Shown here in pieces: positions 18,240 to 28,333 of a stretch of DNA of 64,000 nucleotides. The DNA lies in NCBI RefSeq assembly GCF_000956465.1, contig NZ_JYJA01000034.1:1-64000 (forward strand). The letters run 5' to 3'. Under the pieces are notes generated by a model, which had not been told where the DNA came from, did not search any database, and saw only the letters and a program-made list of their open reading frames with translations. Numbering within the stretch: position 1 is the first letter of the stretch; each line of letters begins with the position of its first letter. The position numbers and the translations under genes are program-made. The DNA is from Microbacterium trichothecenolyticum (GTDB lineage: Bacteria > Actinomycetota > Actinomycetes > Actinomycetales > Microbacteriaceae).

Positions 18240-19031
18240 CGCTTCGCTGACCACGGGGGCTTCGGCCGGCTCTGCTTCGCCCGCAGGCAGGAAGCGGTCG
18301 TAGCCCTCGTCCTCGAGGCGGTCGGCGAGCTCCGGGCCGCCCTCCTCGACGATGCGCCCGTTCACCATGACGTGCACGAAGTCGGGGGCGATGTAGCGCA
18401 GGATGCGGGTGTAGTGCGTGATGAGCAGCACACCGAGGCCGGACTCCGCCTTGGCGCGGTTGACACCCTCAGAGACGATCTTGAGCGCGTCGACGTCCAG
18501 GCCCGAGTCGGTCTCGTCGAGGATCGCGATCTGGGGCTTGAGGAGCTCGAGCTGGAGGATCTCGTGGCGCTTCTTCTCGCCGCCGGAGAAGCCCTCGTTG
18601 ACGTTGCGCGAAGCGAACTTCGGGTCCATGCGCAGGTTCTTCATCGACGCCTTGACGTCCTTCGTCCACGTGCGGATCGACGGCGCCTCGCCGTCGATCG
18701 CGGTCTTCGCGGTGCGCAGGAAGTTGGTGACGGTGACGCCGGGGATCTCCACCGGGTACTGCATCGCGAGGAACAGGCCCGCGCGCGCACGCTCGTCGAC
18801 CGACATCGCGAGGACGTCCTCGCCGTCGAGCGAGATGGAGCCGCTCGTGACGTTGTACTTGGGGTGTCCGGCGATCGTGTAGGCGAGCGTCGACTTGCCG
18901 GAGCCGTTGGGGCCCATGATCGCGTGGGTCTCACCCTTGCGGATCGTGAGTGTCAGACCGTTGAGGATCGACGTGGTGCCGGCATCCGTCTCGACCGTCA
19001 CGTGGAGGTCGCGGATCTCGAGAACAGACAT
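18237..19031 (-). CDS. sufC: SufC Fe-S assembly ATPase
   Basis: A 264-residue ABC ATPase of the SufC type: Walker A GPNGSGKSTLAY, the SufC-specific FSGGEKKRHEILQL signature, Walker B IAILDETDSGLD and switch His ITHYTRIL. SufC powers the SufB-SufC2-SufD scaffold that builds Fe-S clusters in the cytoplasm. A Glu/Ala-rich tail of about 15 residues follows the domain. It lies 15 bp after the Rieske gene in the same direction as sufB and sufD. Confidence 0.96.
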   Translation of the reverse strand: MSVLEIRDLHVTVETDAGTTSILNGLTLTIRKGETHAIMGPNGSGKSTLAYTIAGHPKYNVTSGSISLDGEDVLAMSVDERARAGLFLAMQYPVEIPGVTVTNFLRTAKTAIDGEAPSIRTWTKDVKASMKNLRMDPKFASRNVNEGFSGGEKKRHEILQLELLKPQIAILDETDSGLDVDALKIVSEGVNRAKAESGLGVLLITHYTRILRYIAPDFVHVMVNGRIVEEGGPELADRLEDEGYDRFLPAGEAEPAEAPVVSEA

Positions 19032-19046
19032 TCTTCAGTACCTTCT

Positions 19047-19376
19047 TCAGTTCACTTCGAGCTTGACGGTCGCGTCGATGAGCACGTCATCGCCGTCGAC
19101 GGTGACCGCGAAGACCGGGACCGGCTCGTACGCGGGGAGATTGAGGGGCTTGCCGGTGCGCAGCGAGAAGGCCGAGCCGTGGGCCCAGCACTCCAGCGAT
19201 TCGCCGTCGACGAAGCCCTCCGACAGAGAGATGTCGCCGTGGGTGCAGACGTCGCCGATCGCATGCACCTCGCCGTTGGAGTCGAGCACGACGGCGATCG
19301 CGACACCGTCGACCTCGACGCGGGTCGCCTCGTCCTGGACGAGGTCGCTGAGGGCGCACACACGCTGAGCGGTCAC
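19047..19376 (-). CDS. Rieske-type non-heme iron ferredoxin in the Suf cluster
   Basis: A 109-residue Rieske domain. The [2Fe-2S] ligands are clear: CTH in VCTHGDISL and CWAH in LECWAHGS, i.e. Cys-x-His...Cys-x2-His. It resembles ferredoxin components of ring-hydroxylating dioxygenases (NirD/BphF-like), but no oxygenase is nearby. The GTG start overlaps the sufD stop by 4 nt, so it is coupled into the Suf operon and may donate electrons during cluster assembly (inference). Confidence 0.9.
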   Translation of the reverse strand: MTAQRVCALSDLVQDEATRVEVDGVAIAVVLDSNGEVHAIGDVCTHGDISLSEGFVDGESLECWAHGSAFSLRTGKPLNLPAYEPVPVFAVTVDGDDVLIDATVKLEVN

Positions 19377-20560
19377 AGGCCGGCCTCCTTGGCGAGTTCT
19401 TCCTCGATGGCGGCGAACAGCTCCGCTTCGAGGTCTTCGACACCGATCTTCTGCACGATCTCGGCGAGGAAGCCGAGCACGACCAGCCGTCGGGCTTCGT
19501 CTTCGGTGATCCCGCGGGCCTGCAGATAGAACAGCTGCTCGTCGTCGAAGCGCCCGGTGGCGCTCGCGTGCCCGGCGCCGCGGATGTCGCCCGTCTCGAT
19601 CTCCAGGTTCGGGATGGACTCGGCGCGCGCGCCCTCGGTGAGGACGAGGTTGCGGTTGGCCTCGTACGAGTCGGTGCCGACGGCGTCCGGTCCGATGAGG
19701 ACGTCGCCGATCCAGACCGTGCGCGCCGCAGCGCCCTGCAGGGCGCTCTTGTACAGCACGTCGCCGGAGGTCTCGGCGCCCTTGTGGTGCAGGTACACCT
19801 GGCTCTCGAGGTGCTGCCCCGAGTCGGAGTAGCTGAGTCCGTAGAGCTCGGCGCGCGAGCCGGTGCCCGCGAGCTCGACGCTCGGGTTGACCCGCACGAC
19901 GTCCCCGCCGAAGCTGACGACGACGTGACGCAGGGTCGCGTCGCGCTCGACGCGGGCCTGGTGCGACGCCAGGTGCACGGCGTCGTCGTCCCAGCGCTGG
20001 ACCGTCACCAGCTCGAGGTGGGCGCCGTCGCGCACGATGATCTCGACGTTCTGCGCGTGGTGCGCGGTGCCGGTGTGGCGCAGGACGACGGTGGCGTGCG
20101 AGTTCGCCTGCGCCTCGACCACGACGTGGGCGTGGGCCACGCCGCCGGTGCCGTTCAGGGAGACGACGATCGGCTCGGCGTACTCGGCGCCGGCAGGGAT
20201 GCGCAGCAGCGGGGCTTCGGTCTCCTGCTTCCACGCGATCGCGCTGGGGAGATCCTCGGGACGGAACACCTCGCCGCGGGGCGCGCTGCCCACGCGGAGG
20301 CGCTCCTGAACCAGGCTGTCGGGCGCGTCCACGTCGACCTCGATGACGCCATGGCGCCCGGTCTCGTCGGACAGCAGCGCCTGGAGCTTCGCGATGGGAG
20401 TGTGCTTCCAGTTGACCTCGCGGCCCGTCGGCGCCTCGAAGGCGGTCGGGTCGAACGACCAGGGTCGCTCGGAGCGGGTCTGCACGGGTACGAAGGCACC
20501 GGCGCCATCGGTGTGGCCCTTCGCGCCGGGAACGGTGGGGGCCTCGGTGGTGGGGCTCAT
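19373..20560 (-). CDS. sufD: SufD Fe-S assembly scaffold subunit
   Basis: A 395-residue SufB/SufD-family protein. The C-terminal beta-helix core and terminal helices contain HKGAETSGDVLYKSALQG, GHASATGRFDDEQLFYLQARG and EDEARRLVVLGFLAEI, typical of SufD. The N-terminal Thr/Pro/Gly-rich stretch is variable. SufD pairs with SufB in the SufBC2D scaffold. Its ATG lies directly after the sufB stop, and its stop overlaps the Rieske start. Confidence 0.93.
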   Translation of the reverse strand: MSPTTEAPTVPGAKGHTDGAGAFVPVQTRSERPWSFDPTAFEAPTGREVNWKHTPIAKLQALLSDETGRHGVIEVDVDAPDSLVQERLRVGSAPRGEVFRPEDLPSAIAWKQETEAPLLRIPAGAEYAEPIVVSLNGTGGVAHAHVVVEAQANSHATVVLRHTGTAHHAQNVEIIVRDGAHLELVTVQRWDDDAVHLASHQARVERDATLRHVVVSFGGDVVRVNPSVELAGTGSRAELYGLSYSDSGQHLESQVYLHHKGAETSGDVLYKSALQGAAARTVWIGDVLIGPDAVGTDSYEANRNLVLTEGARAESIPNLEIETGDIRGAGHASATGRFDDEQLFYLQARGITEDEARRLVVLGFLAEIVQKIGVEDLEAELFAAIEEELAKEAGL

Positions 20561-21985
20561 CTAGCCGACGGATCCTTCCATGCCCATCTCGATGAGCTTG
20601 TTGAGTTCGAGCGCGTACTCCATGGGCAGCTCGCGCGCGATCGGCTCGATGAAGCCGCGCACGATCATGGCCATGGCCTCGTCTTCGGGCATGCCGCGGC
20701 TCATCAGGTAGAAGAGCTGCTCCTCGCTGACCTTCGAGACCGTGGCCTCGTGGCCGAGCTGCACGTCGTCGACGCGGATGTCGATCGCGGGGTACGTGTC
20801 GGAGCGCGAGATCGTGTCGACCAGCAGCGCATCGCAGCGCACGGTGTTGGCCGAGTGGTGGGCGTTCGCGTCGACGCGGACCTCGCCTCGGTAGCCGGCG
20901 CGGCCGCCGCCGCGGGCGATCGACTTCGAGACGATCGACGACTGCGTGTACGGCGCCATGTGGATCATCTTCGCGCCGGCGTCCTGGTGCTGGCCAGGGC
21001 CGGCGAAGGCGACCGAGAGGGTCTCGCCCTTCGCGTGCTCGCCCATCAGGAAGATCGACGGGTACTTCATCGTGACCTTCGAGCCGATGTTGCCGTCGAT
21101 CCACTCCATCGTCGCGCCCTCGTGCGCCACGGCGCGCTTGGTGACGAGGTTGTAGACGTTGTTCGACCAGTTCTGGATCGTCGTGTAGCGAACGCGCGCG
21201 TTCTTCTTCACGATGATCTCGACGACCGCCGAGTGCAGCGAGTCGCTCTTGTAGATCGGCGCCGTGCAGCCCTCGATGTAGTGCACGTAAGAGCCCTCGT
21301 CGGCGATGATGAGCGTCCGCTCGAACTGGCCCATGTTCTCGGTGTTGATGCGGAAGTAGGCCTGCAGCGGGATCTCGACGTGGACCCCCGGGGGCACGTA
21401 GACGAACGAGCCGCCCGACCAAACCGCCGTGTTCAGCGCCGCGAACTTGTTGTCGCCGGCGGGGATCACCGTGCCGAAGTACTCCTCGAAGAACTCGGGG
21501 TGCTCGCGCAGCGCGGTGTCGGTGTCCATGAAGATGACGCCCTGCGCCTCCAGGTCCTCACGGATCTGGTGGTAGACGACCTCGGACTCGTACTGGGCGG
21601 CGACGCCCGCGACGAGGCGCTGGCGCTCCGCCTCGGGGATGCCGAGCTTCTCGTACGTGTTGCGGATGTCCTCGGGGAGATCCTCCCACGACTGCGCCTG
21701 CTTCTCGGTGGAGCGCACGAAGTACTTGATGTTGTCGAAGTCGATCTCGCTGAGGTCCGCACCCCAGGTCGGCATCGGCTTGCGACCGAAGAGCTGATAG
21801 CCCTTCAGCCGGGTCTTGAGCATCCATTCGGGCTCGCTCTTGAGCGCCGAGATGCCGCGCACGACCGACTCATCGATGCCCCGCTTCGCCACGGCGCCCG
21901 CAGCGTCGGCATCGTGCCACCCGAACTCGTAGACGCCCAGGCCATCCAGCTCCGGGCGATCGATCAGCACATCAGACATCGTCAT
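20561..21985 (-). CDS. sufB: SufB Fe-S assembly scaffold subunit
   Basis: A 474-residue SufB. Family features: [57 protein letters not shown] with the conserved Cys, and [20 protein letters not shown]. SufB is the core of the scaffold on which clusters form. The start ATG follows the ribosome site GGAGGAG by 3 nt and is the first gene of the cluster. No sufR regulator lies upstream and no sufS or sufU follows, unlike the usual actinobacterial order. Confidence 0.96.
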   Translation of the reverse strand: MTMSDVLIDRPELDGLGVYEFGWHDADAAGAVAKRGIDESVVRGISALKSEPEWMLKTRLKGYQLFGRKPMPTWGADLSEIDFDNIKYFVRSTEKQAQSWEDLPEDIRNTYEKLGIPEAERQRLVAGVAAQYESEVVYHQIREDLEAQGVIFMDTDTALREHPEFFEEYFGTVIPAGDNKFAALNTAVWSGGSFVYVPPGVHVEIPLQAYFRINTENMGQFERTLIIADEGSYVHYIEGCTAPIYKSDSLHSAVVEIIVKKNARVRYTTIQNWSNNVYNLVTKRAVAHEGATMEWIDGNIGSKVTMKYPSIFLMGEHAKGETLSVAFAGPGQHQDAGAKMIHMAPYTQSSIVSKSIARGGGRAGYRGEVRVDANAHHSANTVRCDALLVDTISRSDTYPAIDIRVDDVQLGHEATVSKVSEEQLFYLMSRGMPEDEAMAMIVRGFIEPIARELPMEYALELNKLIEMGMEGSVG

Positions 21986-22242
21986 GTTCTCCTCCGGGCC
22001 CTGGCGGTGTCATCCGTCCCGGCATCCGTGTTCTCCGGTGGAGATACCGGAGGGGGGATGCCGCTTCTCGGGCCCTCTCAAGCGGCGCCGACCATCGCGC
22101 CTAGACTGTCAGTGGTACGCGGCGCTGTGAAGTGCGTGCGCAACCGACCCCTCGATTCTACAGGCTCCACCCCGCCGCGGACGCGCCACGTGACGTCACG
22201 CGCAGCGCGTGGGAGCCTTTTCCCCAGGAGGCGACCCCCCGC
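21986..22242. promoter_or_regulatory. divergent sufB/ctaA intergenic region
   Basis: This 257-bp spacer separates divergent sufB and ctaA. A plus-strand TAGACT (22102-22107) is a candidate ctaA -10, giving a leader of about 130 nt that ends with the ribosome site AGGAGG. A small hairpin with 7-bp arms (around 22034-22053) lies in the sufB leader. No SufR-type operator is evident. Confidence 0.4.
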
Positions 22243-23199
22243 ATGTCCGCGCCACAGTCCACGACCACCGCCCCGGGAATCTGGCAGCGCTTCTGGCAGT
22301 GGCTCCCCGACCGCGTCGACAAGCGGATCCGCGTGTTCGCGTGGCTGTCCTTCATCGCCGAGGTGACGATCATCGGCACGGGCGGCGCCGTGCGCCTCAC
22401 CGGTTCGGGCCTCGGCTGCCCCACGTGGCCGACCTGCACGCCCGAATCCCTTGTGCCCACTCAGGAGATGGGCATCCACGGCCTGATCGAGTTCGGCAAC
22501 CGCACGATGACCGGCTTGGTCGGCATCATCGCCGCCATCGTGCTCGTGCTGGTCCTGAAGCTGCGCCACGAGCGCCGCGACCTCTATGTGCTCGCCGTCG
22601 TCGTCCTCGGCGGCGTCGCCGCACAGGCGATCGTCGGCGGCATCACCGTGCTGACAGGCCTGAACCCCTTCATCGTCGGCTTCCACTACGTCTCGTCGCT
22701 CGCGCTGGTCTGCGTCACCGCGGCCTTCCTGGTGCGGATGTCGCAGCCCGCCGGACCGCGCACGCTCGTCGTCCCGCGCTGGCACGCGGTGCTGGCGCAT
22801 GTCACGACGCTCGCGATGGCGCTCACCATCGCGTTCGGCGTGCTGACCACCGGCGCCGGACCGCACTCCGGCGATGCTGATGCGGGCCGCAACGGCTTCA
22901 ACGCCGAACTGCTCGAGCACATCCACGCGTGGCCCGGCTACGCGCTGTTCGCCCTGACTGTCGCGCTCGTGGTCGCCGGCTGGCGGGCGCGCGGGGCCGC
23001 TCCGGCGCTGCTGCGCTGGACCGTCGTCCTCCTCGGCGTCGAACTCGTCCAGATCGCGGTCGGGCTGTACCAGGCCCGCAACGGACTGCCCGAGCTCGCG
23101 GTCGGCGTCCACATGGTCCTCGCCGCCCTCGCCGCCGCCGCCATGACGACCGTCGTCCTGCATCTGAAGGCACCCGCGACCCAGGCCGTCCACAGCTGA
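22243..23199 (+). CDS. ctaA: heme A synthase (CtaA/COX15)
   Basis: A 318-residue membrane protein with about eight helices in two repeated four-helix halves. The four heme-binding histidines are in GIHGLIEFGN, VGFHYVSS, LEHIHAWPGY and VGVHMVLA. TGSGLGCPTWPTC carries the conserved Cys pair of the first extracellular loop. It oxidises the methyl group of heme O to give heme A for cytochrome aa3 oxidase. Start ATG 22243 is chosen by the AGGAGG ribosome site; the frame is open further upstream but the sequence is not family-like. It pairs functionally with ctaB and the SURF1 gene. Confidence 0.93.
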   Translation: MSAPQSTTTAPGIWQRFWQWLPDRVDKRIRVFAWLSFIAEVTIIGTGGAVRLTGSGLGCPTWPTCTPESLVPTQEMGIHGLIEFGNRTMTGLVGIIAAIVLVLVLKLRHERRDLYVLAVVVLGGVAAQAIVGGITVLTGLNPFIVGFHYVSSLALVCVTAAFLVRMSQPAGPRTLVVPRWHAVLAHVTTLAMALTIAFGVLTTGAGPHSGDADAGRNGFNAELLEHIHAWPGYALFALTVALVVAGWRARGAAPALLRWTVVLLGVELVQIAVGLYQARNGLPELAVGVHMVLAALAAAAMTTVVLHLKAPATQAVHS

Positions 23200-23292
23200 T
23201 CCATAGCAACCCGATTGGCGTCGCACGGACTCCTTTGCGAGGGTGGGATGCCGCGACCACCCGGGTCGCGCATCCCGAGGAGTGATCGACAC

Positions 23293-23712
23293 ATGCCCAC
23301 CCGCCCCCGTCTCGTCCGCAGCATCCCCTTCTGGGGCCTCGTCGTCGTCTCCGTGGCGACGATCGCCGGCGGCTGGTACATCACCACCGACAAGCTCGGC
23401 TCGATGACCACGACCCTGACCGACGGCTCCGCGACCGGCGTCGACGTGTACGTCGGCCAGTCGATCGCCCAGCTCGGCTCGATCCTCATCGGCGCCGGCA
23501 TCATCGGCGTCCTGCTCGCGCTCGGCGTCGCCGCCGTCTCGACGCTGCGCCCGCACGCGCCGGTCGAGGTCGTCGAGTCCATCGACTGGAACTCGGAGGC
23601 CGAGACCGCCGCCGAGGAGCCGCAGGCCGCCGAGGCCCAGACCGACGCCGCCCCCGCCGAGACCGCTGAGCCGGTCGACGCCAAGGCCGAGGCATCCGTC
23701 GCCGCACGCTGA
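23293..23712 (+). CDS. unknown two-helix membrane protein with acidic tail
   Basis: A 139-residue protein starting at ATG 23293 after the ribosome site GAGGAG. Helix 1 covers about residues 11-28 (IPFWGLVVVSVATIAGGWYI); a Thr/Gly-rich extracytoplasmic loop (TTTLTDGSATGVDVYVGQS) follows; helix 2 covers about 56-76; then comes an Ala/Glu/Pro-rich acidic cytoplasmic tail. Function not recognised. It sits between ctaA and convergent ctaB and shares a bidirectional terminator with ctaB, so a role near heme or oxidase biogenesis is possible but unsupported. Confidence 0.75.
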   Translation: MPTRPRLVRSIPFWGLVVVSVATIAGGWYITTDKLGSMTTTLTDGSATGVDVYVGQSIAQLGSILIGAGIIGVLLALGVAAVSTLRPHAPVEVVESIDWNSEAETAAEEPQAAEAQTDAAPAETAEPVDAKAEASVAAR

Positions 23713-23722
23713 TCCACCCCGC

Positions 23723-23762
23723 ACGAAGAAGGCCGCCCGGTTCGCCGGGCGGCCTTCTTCGT
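23723..23762. terminator. bidirectional terminator between convergent genes
   Basis: A perfect 18-bp stem (arms 23723-23740 and 23745-23762) with a TTCG tetraloop. The outer arms are A- and T-rich (ACGAAGAAGG / CCTTCTTCGT), so it serves transcripts from both sides: the 139-residue protein and ctaB. Confidence 0.9.
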
Positions 23763-23776
23763 ATCTCGCGTCTGGG

Positions 23777-24718
23777 TCAGAACGGGAGGAGCGGATCGAC
23801 CGCGATGGCGACGAAGAGCAGCGTGAGGTACGTGATCGAGGCGTGGAAGACGCGCATCGGGCGCGGCTCGGTGCCCCGCACAGCGCGGTTGTAGAGCACG
23901 TGCGACTCGTAGATGAACCAGCCGCCGAAGACGAGCGACGACACCGTGTAGACGAGACCCATGTCGGCGACGGGGATGAGCAGGAGCGAGCACACGACGG
24001 TGGCCCATGCGTACAGGATCACCTGCAGGCCCACCTGAGAGCCGGCGCGCGTCGCGCCGAGCATCGGCACGTCGACCTCTTCGTACTGGTCCTTGTACTT
24101 CATCGACAGCGGCCAGTAGTGCGGCGGCGTCCACAGGAAGACGAGGGTGAACAGGATGACCGGCGGCCACGCGAGCGAGCCGGTCACCGCGGTCCAGCCG
24201 ATCAGCACCGGGAAGCAGCCCGCGATGCCGCCCCACACGATGTTCTGCTCGGTGCGGCGCTTGAGGATCATCGTGTAGATCACGACGTAGAAGAAGATGG
24301 CGGCGGCAGACAGGGTCGCGGCCAGCCAGTTCGTGGTGACCCACAGCCATGCGGTCGAGAACACCGCGAGCGACCACGCGAAGATCAGCGCGCCCCGCGG
24401 CGAGACCTCGCCGGTGACGAGCGGGCGGTTCACCGTGCGCTGCATGTGCGCGTCGATGTCGCGGTCGAGGTACATGTTGAACGCAGCGGCCGACCCAGCG
24501 CTCGCGGTGCCGCCGATGACGGTCGCGACGACCAGCCACACATCGGGGAAGCCCCCCTGCGCGAGGATCATGACCGGCACGGTCGTCACCAGGAGCAGTT
24601 CGAGCACGCGCGGCTTCATCAGCGCGATGTACGCGCGGACGGTGCGGCCGAAGGTCTGACGAGGCCGGCTGGAGCCGTCGACGGATGCTACGGTCCCGGC
24701 CGTCTTCGTGCTGTCCAT
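23777..24718 (-). CDS. ctaB: protoheme IX farnesyltransferase (heme O synthase)
   Basis: A 313-residue UbiA-superfamily prenyltransferase with about nine helices. The first Asp-rich motif is visible as [15 protein letters not shown], and the second region contains [20 protein letters not shown], the typical heme O synthase stretch. It transfers a farnesyl group to protoheme to make heme O, the substrate of CtaA. The ATG start is 35 nt after a TAGACT -10 box. The order ctaB followed by divergent tkt is common in actinobacteria. Confidence 0.95.
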   Translation of the reverse strand: MDSTKTAGTVASVDGSSRPRQTFGRTVRAYIALMKPRVLELLLVTTVPVMILAQGGFPDVWLVVATVIGGTASAGSAAAFNMYLDRDIDAHMQRTVNRPLVTGEVSPRGALIFAWSLAVFSTAWLWVTTNWLAATLSAAAIFFYVVIYTMILKRRTEQNIVWGGIAGCFPVLIGWTAVTGSLAWPPVILFTLVFLWTPPHYWPLSMKYKDQYEEVDVPMLGATRAGSQVGLQVILYAWATVVCSLLLIPVADMGLVYTVSSLVFGGWFIYESHVLYNRAVRGTEPRPMRVFHASITYLTLLFVAIAVDPLLPF

Positions 24719-25072
24719 GGCCCCCGCAATCGCCGCCTGCAGATTCGTCCCAAGTCTAGGGCATCGGCGTGTCGCGCCCGGCCCGCCGGCGGCGCCGGGT
24801 GCTGGGCGGGGCGGGACGCCGGGGATGGTGACGGATCACATCGGGCAGGCCGCGAGCGTGAGCAGAACGTGACTCCCACGACACCGGGATGTCACCGGCG
24901 ACGCCTCGGGCTTCGCAAGACTCTGTCACATACACAGCTCTCATGGCCTCGGCGGCATGCCCCTTCGCTATGCTGAGAAACACGCGCGCCCGTCGCCGAT
25001 TCCCCCTTCTCCGTCCGGAAGGGCCGCGAGCCGGCCACACTCTGGGCGCACACTCCTCGAGAAAGGCGCCTG
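24719..25072. promoter_or_regulatory. divergent ctaB/tkt intergenic region with promoter candidates
   Basis: This 354-bp spacer separates the divergent ctaB and tkt genes. Minus-strand TAGACT (24753-24758) is the likely ctaB -10. Plus-strand TATGCT (24969-24974) is the likely tkt -10, leaving a leader of about 90 nt that ends in GAAAGG before the GTG. I see no convincing gene, although short open frames exist. Confidence 0.5.
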
Positions 25073-27193
25073 GTGTCGGAACTGCGTTGGGATGAAATCG
25101 ATCGGCGCGCGGTGGACACCGCGCGCGTGCTGGCAGCGGACGCGGTGGAGAAGGTCGGCAACGGCCACCCCGGCACTGCCATGAGCCTGGCGCCGGCGGC
25201 ATACCTGCTGTACCAGCGGGTGCTGCGCCACGACCCCACGGACACCCACTGGGTCGGCCGCGACCGGTTCATCCTGTCGGCCGGCCACTCCTCGCTCACC
25301 CAGTACGTGCAGCTGTATCTGGGCGGATTCGGGCTCGAGCTCGACGACCTCAAGGCGTTGCGCACGTGGGGGTCGCTGACCCCTGGTCACCCCGAGTACG
25401 GCCACACCAAGGGCGTCGAGATCACGACCGGCCCGCTGGGCCAGGGCCTCGCCTCGTCGGTGGGCTTCGCGTACGCGGCCCGATACGAGCGCGGCCTGTT
25501 CGACCCGGAGGCCCCCGCCGGTCAGTCGCCGTTCGACCACCACATCTACGTGATCGCCGGCGACGGCGACCTGCAGGAAGGTGTCACCTCGGAGGCGTCT
25601 TCGCTCGCGGGTCACCAGGAGCTCGGCAACCTGATCGCGATCTACGACTCGAACCAGATCTCCATCGAGGACGACACCAACGTCGCCTTCACCGAGGATG
25701 TCGCCAAGCGCTACGAGTCCTACGGCTGGCACGTGCAGATCGTGGACTGGAAGAAGACCGGCCAGTACGTCGAGGACGTCGCCGAGCTCTATGGCGCAGT
25801 CGAGGCCGCGAAGGGCGAGACCGCCAAGCCGTCGCTCATCATCCTGCGCACCATCATCGGCTGGCCCTCGCCCGGCAAGCAGAACACCGGCAAGATCCAC
25901 GGCTCGGCGCTCGGCGGCGACGAGCTCGCCGCGACGAAGAAGGTCCTGGGCTTCGACCCCGAGCAGTCGTTCGTCGTCGCCGACGACGTCATCGCCCACA
26001 CGCGGGCGCTGAAGGACCGCGCCGCCGAGGAGCGCGCCGTCTGGCAGGAATCGTTCGACGCCTGGGCCGCCGCCAACCCGGAGCGCAAGGCGCTGTTCGA
26101 CCGCCTCGAGGCCGGCGATCTGCCCGAGGACGTGGCATCGGCTCTCCCGTCGTTCGAGGCGGGCAAGGACGTCTCGACCCGCGCAGCATCGGGCACGGTC
26201 ATCAACGCGCTGGCCGCGGTGCTGCCGGAGCTGTGGGGCGGCTCGGCCGACCTCGCCGAGTCGAACCTGACCACCATCAAGGACGCGAAGTCGTTCATCC
26301 CCGCCGAGTGGTCGACCCACGAGTGGTCGGGAGACCCGTACGGGCGGGTGCTGCACTTCGGCATCCGCGAGCACGCCATGGGCGCGATCGTCAACGGCAT
26401 CAAGCTGCACGGTCCCACACGTCCGTTCGGCGGCACGTTCCTCATCTTCAGCGACTACATGCGCCCGTCGGTGCGTCTGGCCGCGCTGATGGACATCCCG
26501 TCGATCTTCGTGTGGACGCACGACTCCGTCGCACTGGGCGAGGACGGCCCCACCCACCAGCCGGTCGAGCAGCTCGCGACGCTTCGCGCCATCCCGAACT
26601 TCACGGTGGTGCGCCCGGCCGACGCGAACGAGACCTCGGCCGCGTGGCTCGAGATCGTCCGCCGCCAGGGCGGTCCCTCGGGCATCGCGCTGACCCGCCA
26701 GAACATCCCCGTGTTCGCACGCGGCGAGGGCGAGGCATCGGGTGACGTCTTCGCGTCGACCGACGGCGTCGCCAAGGGCGCGTACATCCTCGCCGAGGCG
26801 CCGAACGGCACCCCCGACGTGATCCTCATCGCGACCGGCTCCGAGGTCCAGCTGGCGGTCGCCGCCCGCGAGACCCTCGCCGCCGAGGGCATCAACGCCC
26901 GCGTCGTGTCGGCGCCGTCGCTGGAGTGGTTCGACGAGCAGGACGCCGCCTACCGCGAGAAGGTCCTCCCCGCCGCCGTCAAGGCGCGCGTGTCGGTCGA
27001 GGCCGGCTCCGCGCTCACCTGGCGCGGCATCGTCGGCGACGCCGGCCGATCCGTCGCCATCGACCACTTCGGTGCGTCGGCCGACTACAAGACCCTGTTC
27101 CAGAAGTTCGGCATCACCGCCGAGCACGTCGTCGAGGCCGCCCGCGAGTCCCTCGCGGCCACGGCAGCACTCGAACTCGCAACGGCGAAGTAA
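25073..27193 (+). CDS. tkt: transketolase
   Basis: A 706-residue thiamine-diphosphate enzyme of normal length. The N-terminal domain has [29 protein letters not shown] and the ThDP/Mg motif [15 protein letters not shown]...NQISIEDD. The middle domain has [15 protein letters not shown] with the catalytic Glu, and [19 protein letters not shown]. It exchanges C2 units between ketoses and aldoses in the non-oxidative pentose-phosphate pathway. It is first of a six-gene operon (tkt-tal-pgi-zwf-opcA-pgl). The GTG start follows GAAAGG. Confidence 0.97.
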   Translation: MSELRWDEIDRRAVDTARVLAADAVEKVGNGHPGTAMSLAPAAYLLYQRVLRHDPTDTHWVGRDRFILSAGHSSLTQYVQLYLGGFGLELDDLKALRTWGSLTPGHPEYGHTKGVEITTGPLGQGLASSVGFAYAARYERGLFDPEAPAGQSPFDHHIYVIAGDGDLQEGVTSEASSLAGHQELGNLIAIYDSNQISIEDDTNVAFTEDVAKRYESYGWHVQIVDWKKTGQYVEDVAELYGAVEAAKGETAKPSLIILRTIIGWPSPGKQNTGKIHGSALGGDELAATKKVLGFDPEQSFVVADDVIAHTRALKDRAAEERAVWQESFDAWAAANPERKALFDRLEAGDLPEDVASALPSFEAGKDVSTRAASGTVINALAAVLPELWGGSADLAESNLTTIKDAKSFIPAEWSTHEWSGDPYGRVLHFGIREHAMGAIVNGIKLHGPTRPFGGTFLIFSDYMRPSVRLAALMDIPSIFVWTHDSVALGEDGPTHQPVEQLATLRAIPNFTVVRPADANETSAAWLEIVRRQGGPSGIALTRQNIPVFARGEGEASGDVFASTDGVAKGAYILAEAPNGTPDVILIATGSEVQLAVAARETLAAEGINARVVSAPSLEWFDEQDAAYREKVLPAAVKARVSVEAGSALTWRGIVGDAGRSVAIDHFGASADYKTLFQKFGITAEHVVEAARESLAATAALELATAK

Positions 27194-27211
27194 GCACGAG
27201 GAGAAGGCAGA

Positions 27212-28333
27212 ATGAGCACCCCCACTGAGAAGCTGGTCGCCGAAGGCGTGAGCATCTGGCTCGATGACCTGTCGCGCGAGCGCATCACGTCGGGCAACCT
27301 GACCGAACTCATCTCGACGCGCAACGTCTCGGGCGTCACGACGAACCCGACGATCTTCCAGGGCGCGATCGGCGGCGGCGGCCACTCGTACGCCGACCAG
27401 ATCGCCGAGCTCGCCAAGGCAGGCGCGACGGTGGATGACGCGATCTTCGCCGCGACGACCGACGACGTGCGCGACGCGGCCGACATCTTCCGTCCCGTCT
27501 ACGACGCCACGAACGGCGTGGACGGCCGCGTGTCGATCGAGGTCTCCCCCGACCTCGCCCACGACACCGACGCGACGATCGCGCAGGCCAAGCAGCTCTG
27601 GGCGAAGGTCGACCGGCCGAACGTGCACATCAAGATCCCCGCGACGAAGGCCGGCCTGCCCGCGATCACCGCGGTGCTCGCCGAGGGCATCTCGGTCAAC
27701 GTCACGCTGATCTTCAGCCTCGAGCGCTACGCCGAGGTCATCGAGGCCTTCCTCGCGGGCCTCGAGCAGGCGCAGGCCAACGGCCGCGACATCTCGCAGA
27801 TCCACTCCGTCGCGTCGTTCTTCGTCTCGCGTGTGGACACCGAGGTCGACAAGCGCCTCGCCGCGATCGGCACCGACGAGGCCGAGGGCCTGAAGTCGCT
27901 CGCCGGCGTCGCGAACGCGCGCCTCGCGTACGAACTGTACGAGAAGGAGTTCGCCACCGACCGCGCGAAGGCGCTGACGGATGCCGGAGCCCACGCCCAG
28001 CGTCCGCTGTGGGCATCGACCGGCGTGAAGGACCCGAACCTCCCCGACACGCTCTACGTCACCGAGCTCGTCGCCCCCGGCACGGTCAACACCATGCCGG
28101 AGAAGACCCTCGAGGCGACCTTCGACCACGGCCAGATCGCCGGCGACACCGTGACCGGCACCTACGAGGCCGCGCACCAGGTGTTCGCCGATCTCGCGGC
28201 CGCCGGCGTCGACTTCGCCGACGTCACGCAGGTGCTCGAAGACGAGGGCGTCAGCAAGTTCATCGCCTCCTGGCACGATCTGCAGGGCACCGTGAAGGCG
28301 GCCCTCGAGGACGCACTCCAGGCCACCCGATGA
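27212..28333 (+). CDS. tal: transaldolase
   Basis: A 373-residue transaldolase of the longer actinobacterial class. Visible are [29 protein letters not shown] with the Schiff-base Lys, [16 protein letters not shown] [12 protein letters not shown], and [17 protein letters not shown]. It transfers dihydroxyacetone units between sugar phosphates. The ATG is preceded by GAGGAG and lies 18 bp after tkt; its stop overlaps the pgi start. Confidence 0.97.
   Translation: MSTPTEKLVAEGVSIWLDDLSRERITSGNLTELISTRNVSGVTTNPTIFQGAIGGGGHSYADQIAELAKAGATVDDAIFAATTDDVRDAADIFRPVYDATNGVDGRVSIEVSPDLAHDTDATIAQAKQLWAKVDRPNVHIKIPATKAGLPAITAVLAEGISVNVTLIFSLERYAEVIEAFLAGLEQAQANGRDISQIHSVASFFVSRVDTEVDKRLAAIGTDEAEGLKSLAGVANARLAYELYEKEFATDRAKALTDAGAHAQRPLWASTGVKDPNLPDTLYVTELVAPGTVNTMPEKTLEATFDHGQIAGDTVTGTYEAAHQVFADLAAAGVDFADVTQVLEDEGVSKFIASWHDLQGTVKAALEDALQATR

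Noticed and set aside
22102..22107. SufR or other repressor operator in the sufB/ctaA spacer
   Set aside because: Only a -10-like TAGACT and a small hairpin are seen. No inverted repeat resembling a SufR site.
24968..28276. 1102-codon minus-strand frame opposite tkt and tal
   Set aside because: An antisense shadow caused by GC-biased third positions. No recognisable domain, while the plus strand encodes complete transketolase and transaldolase.
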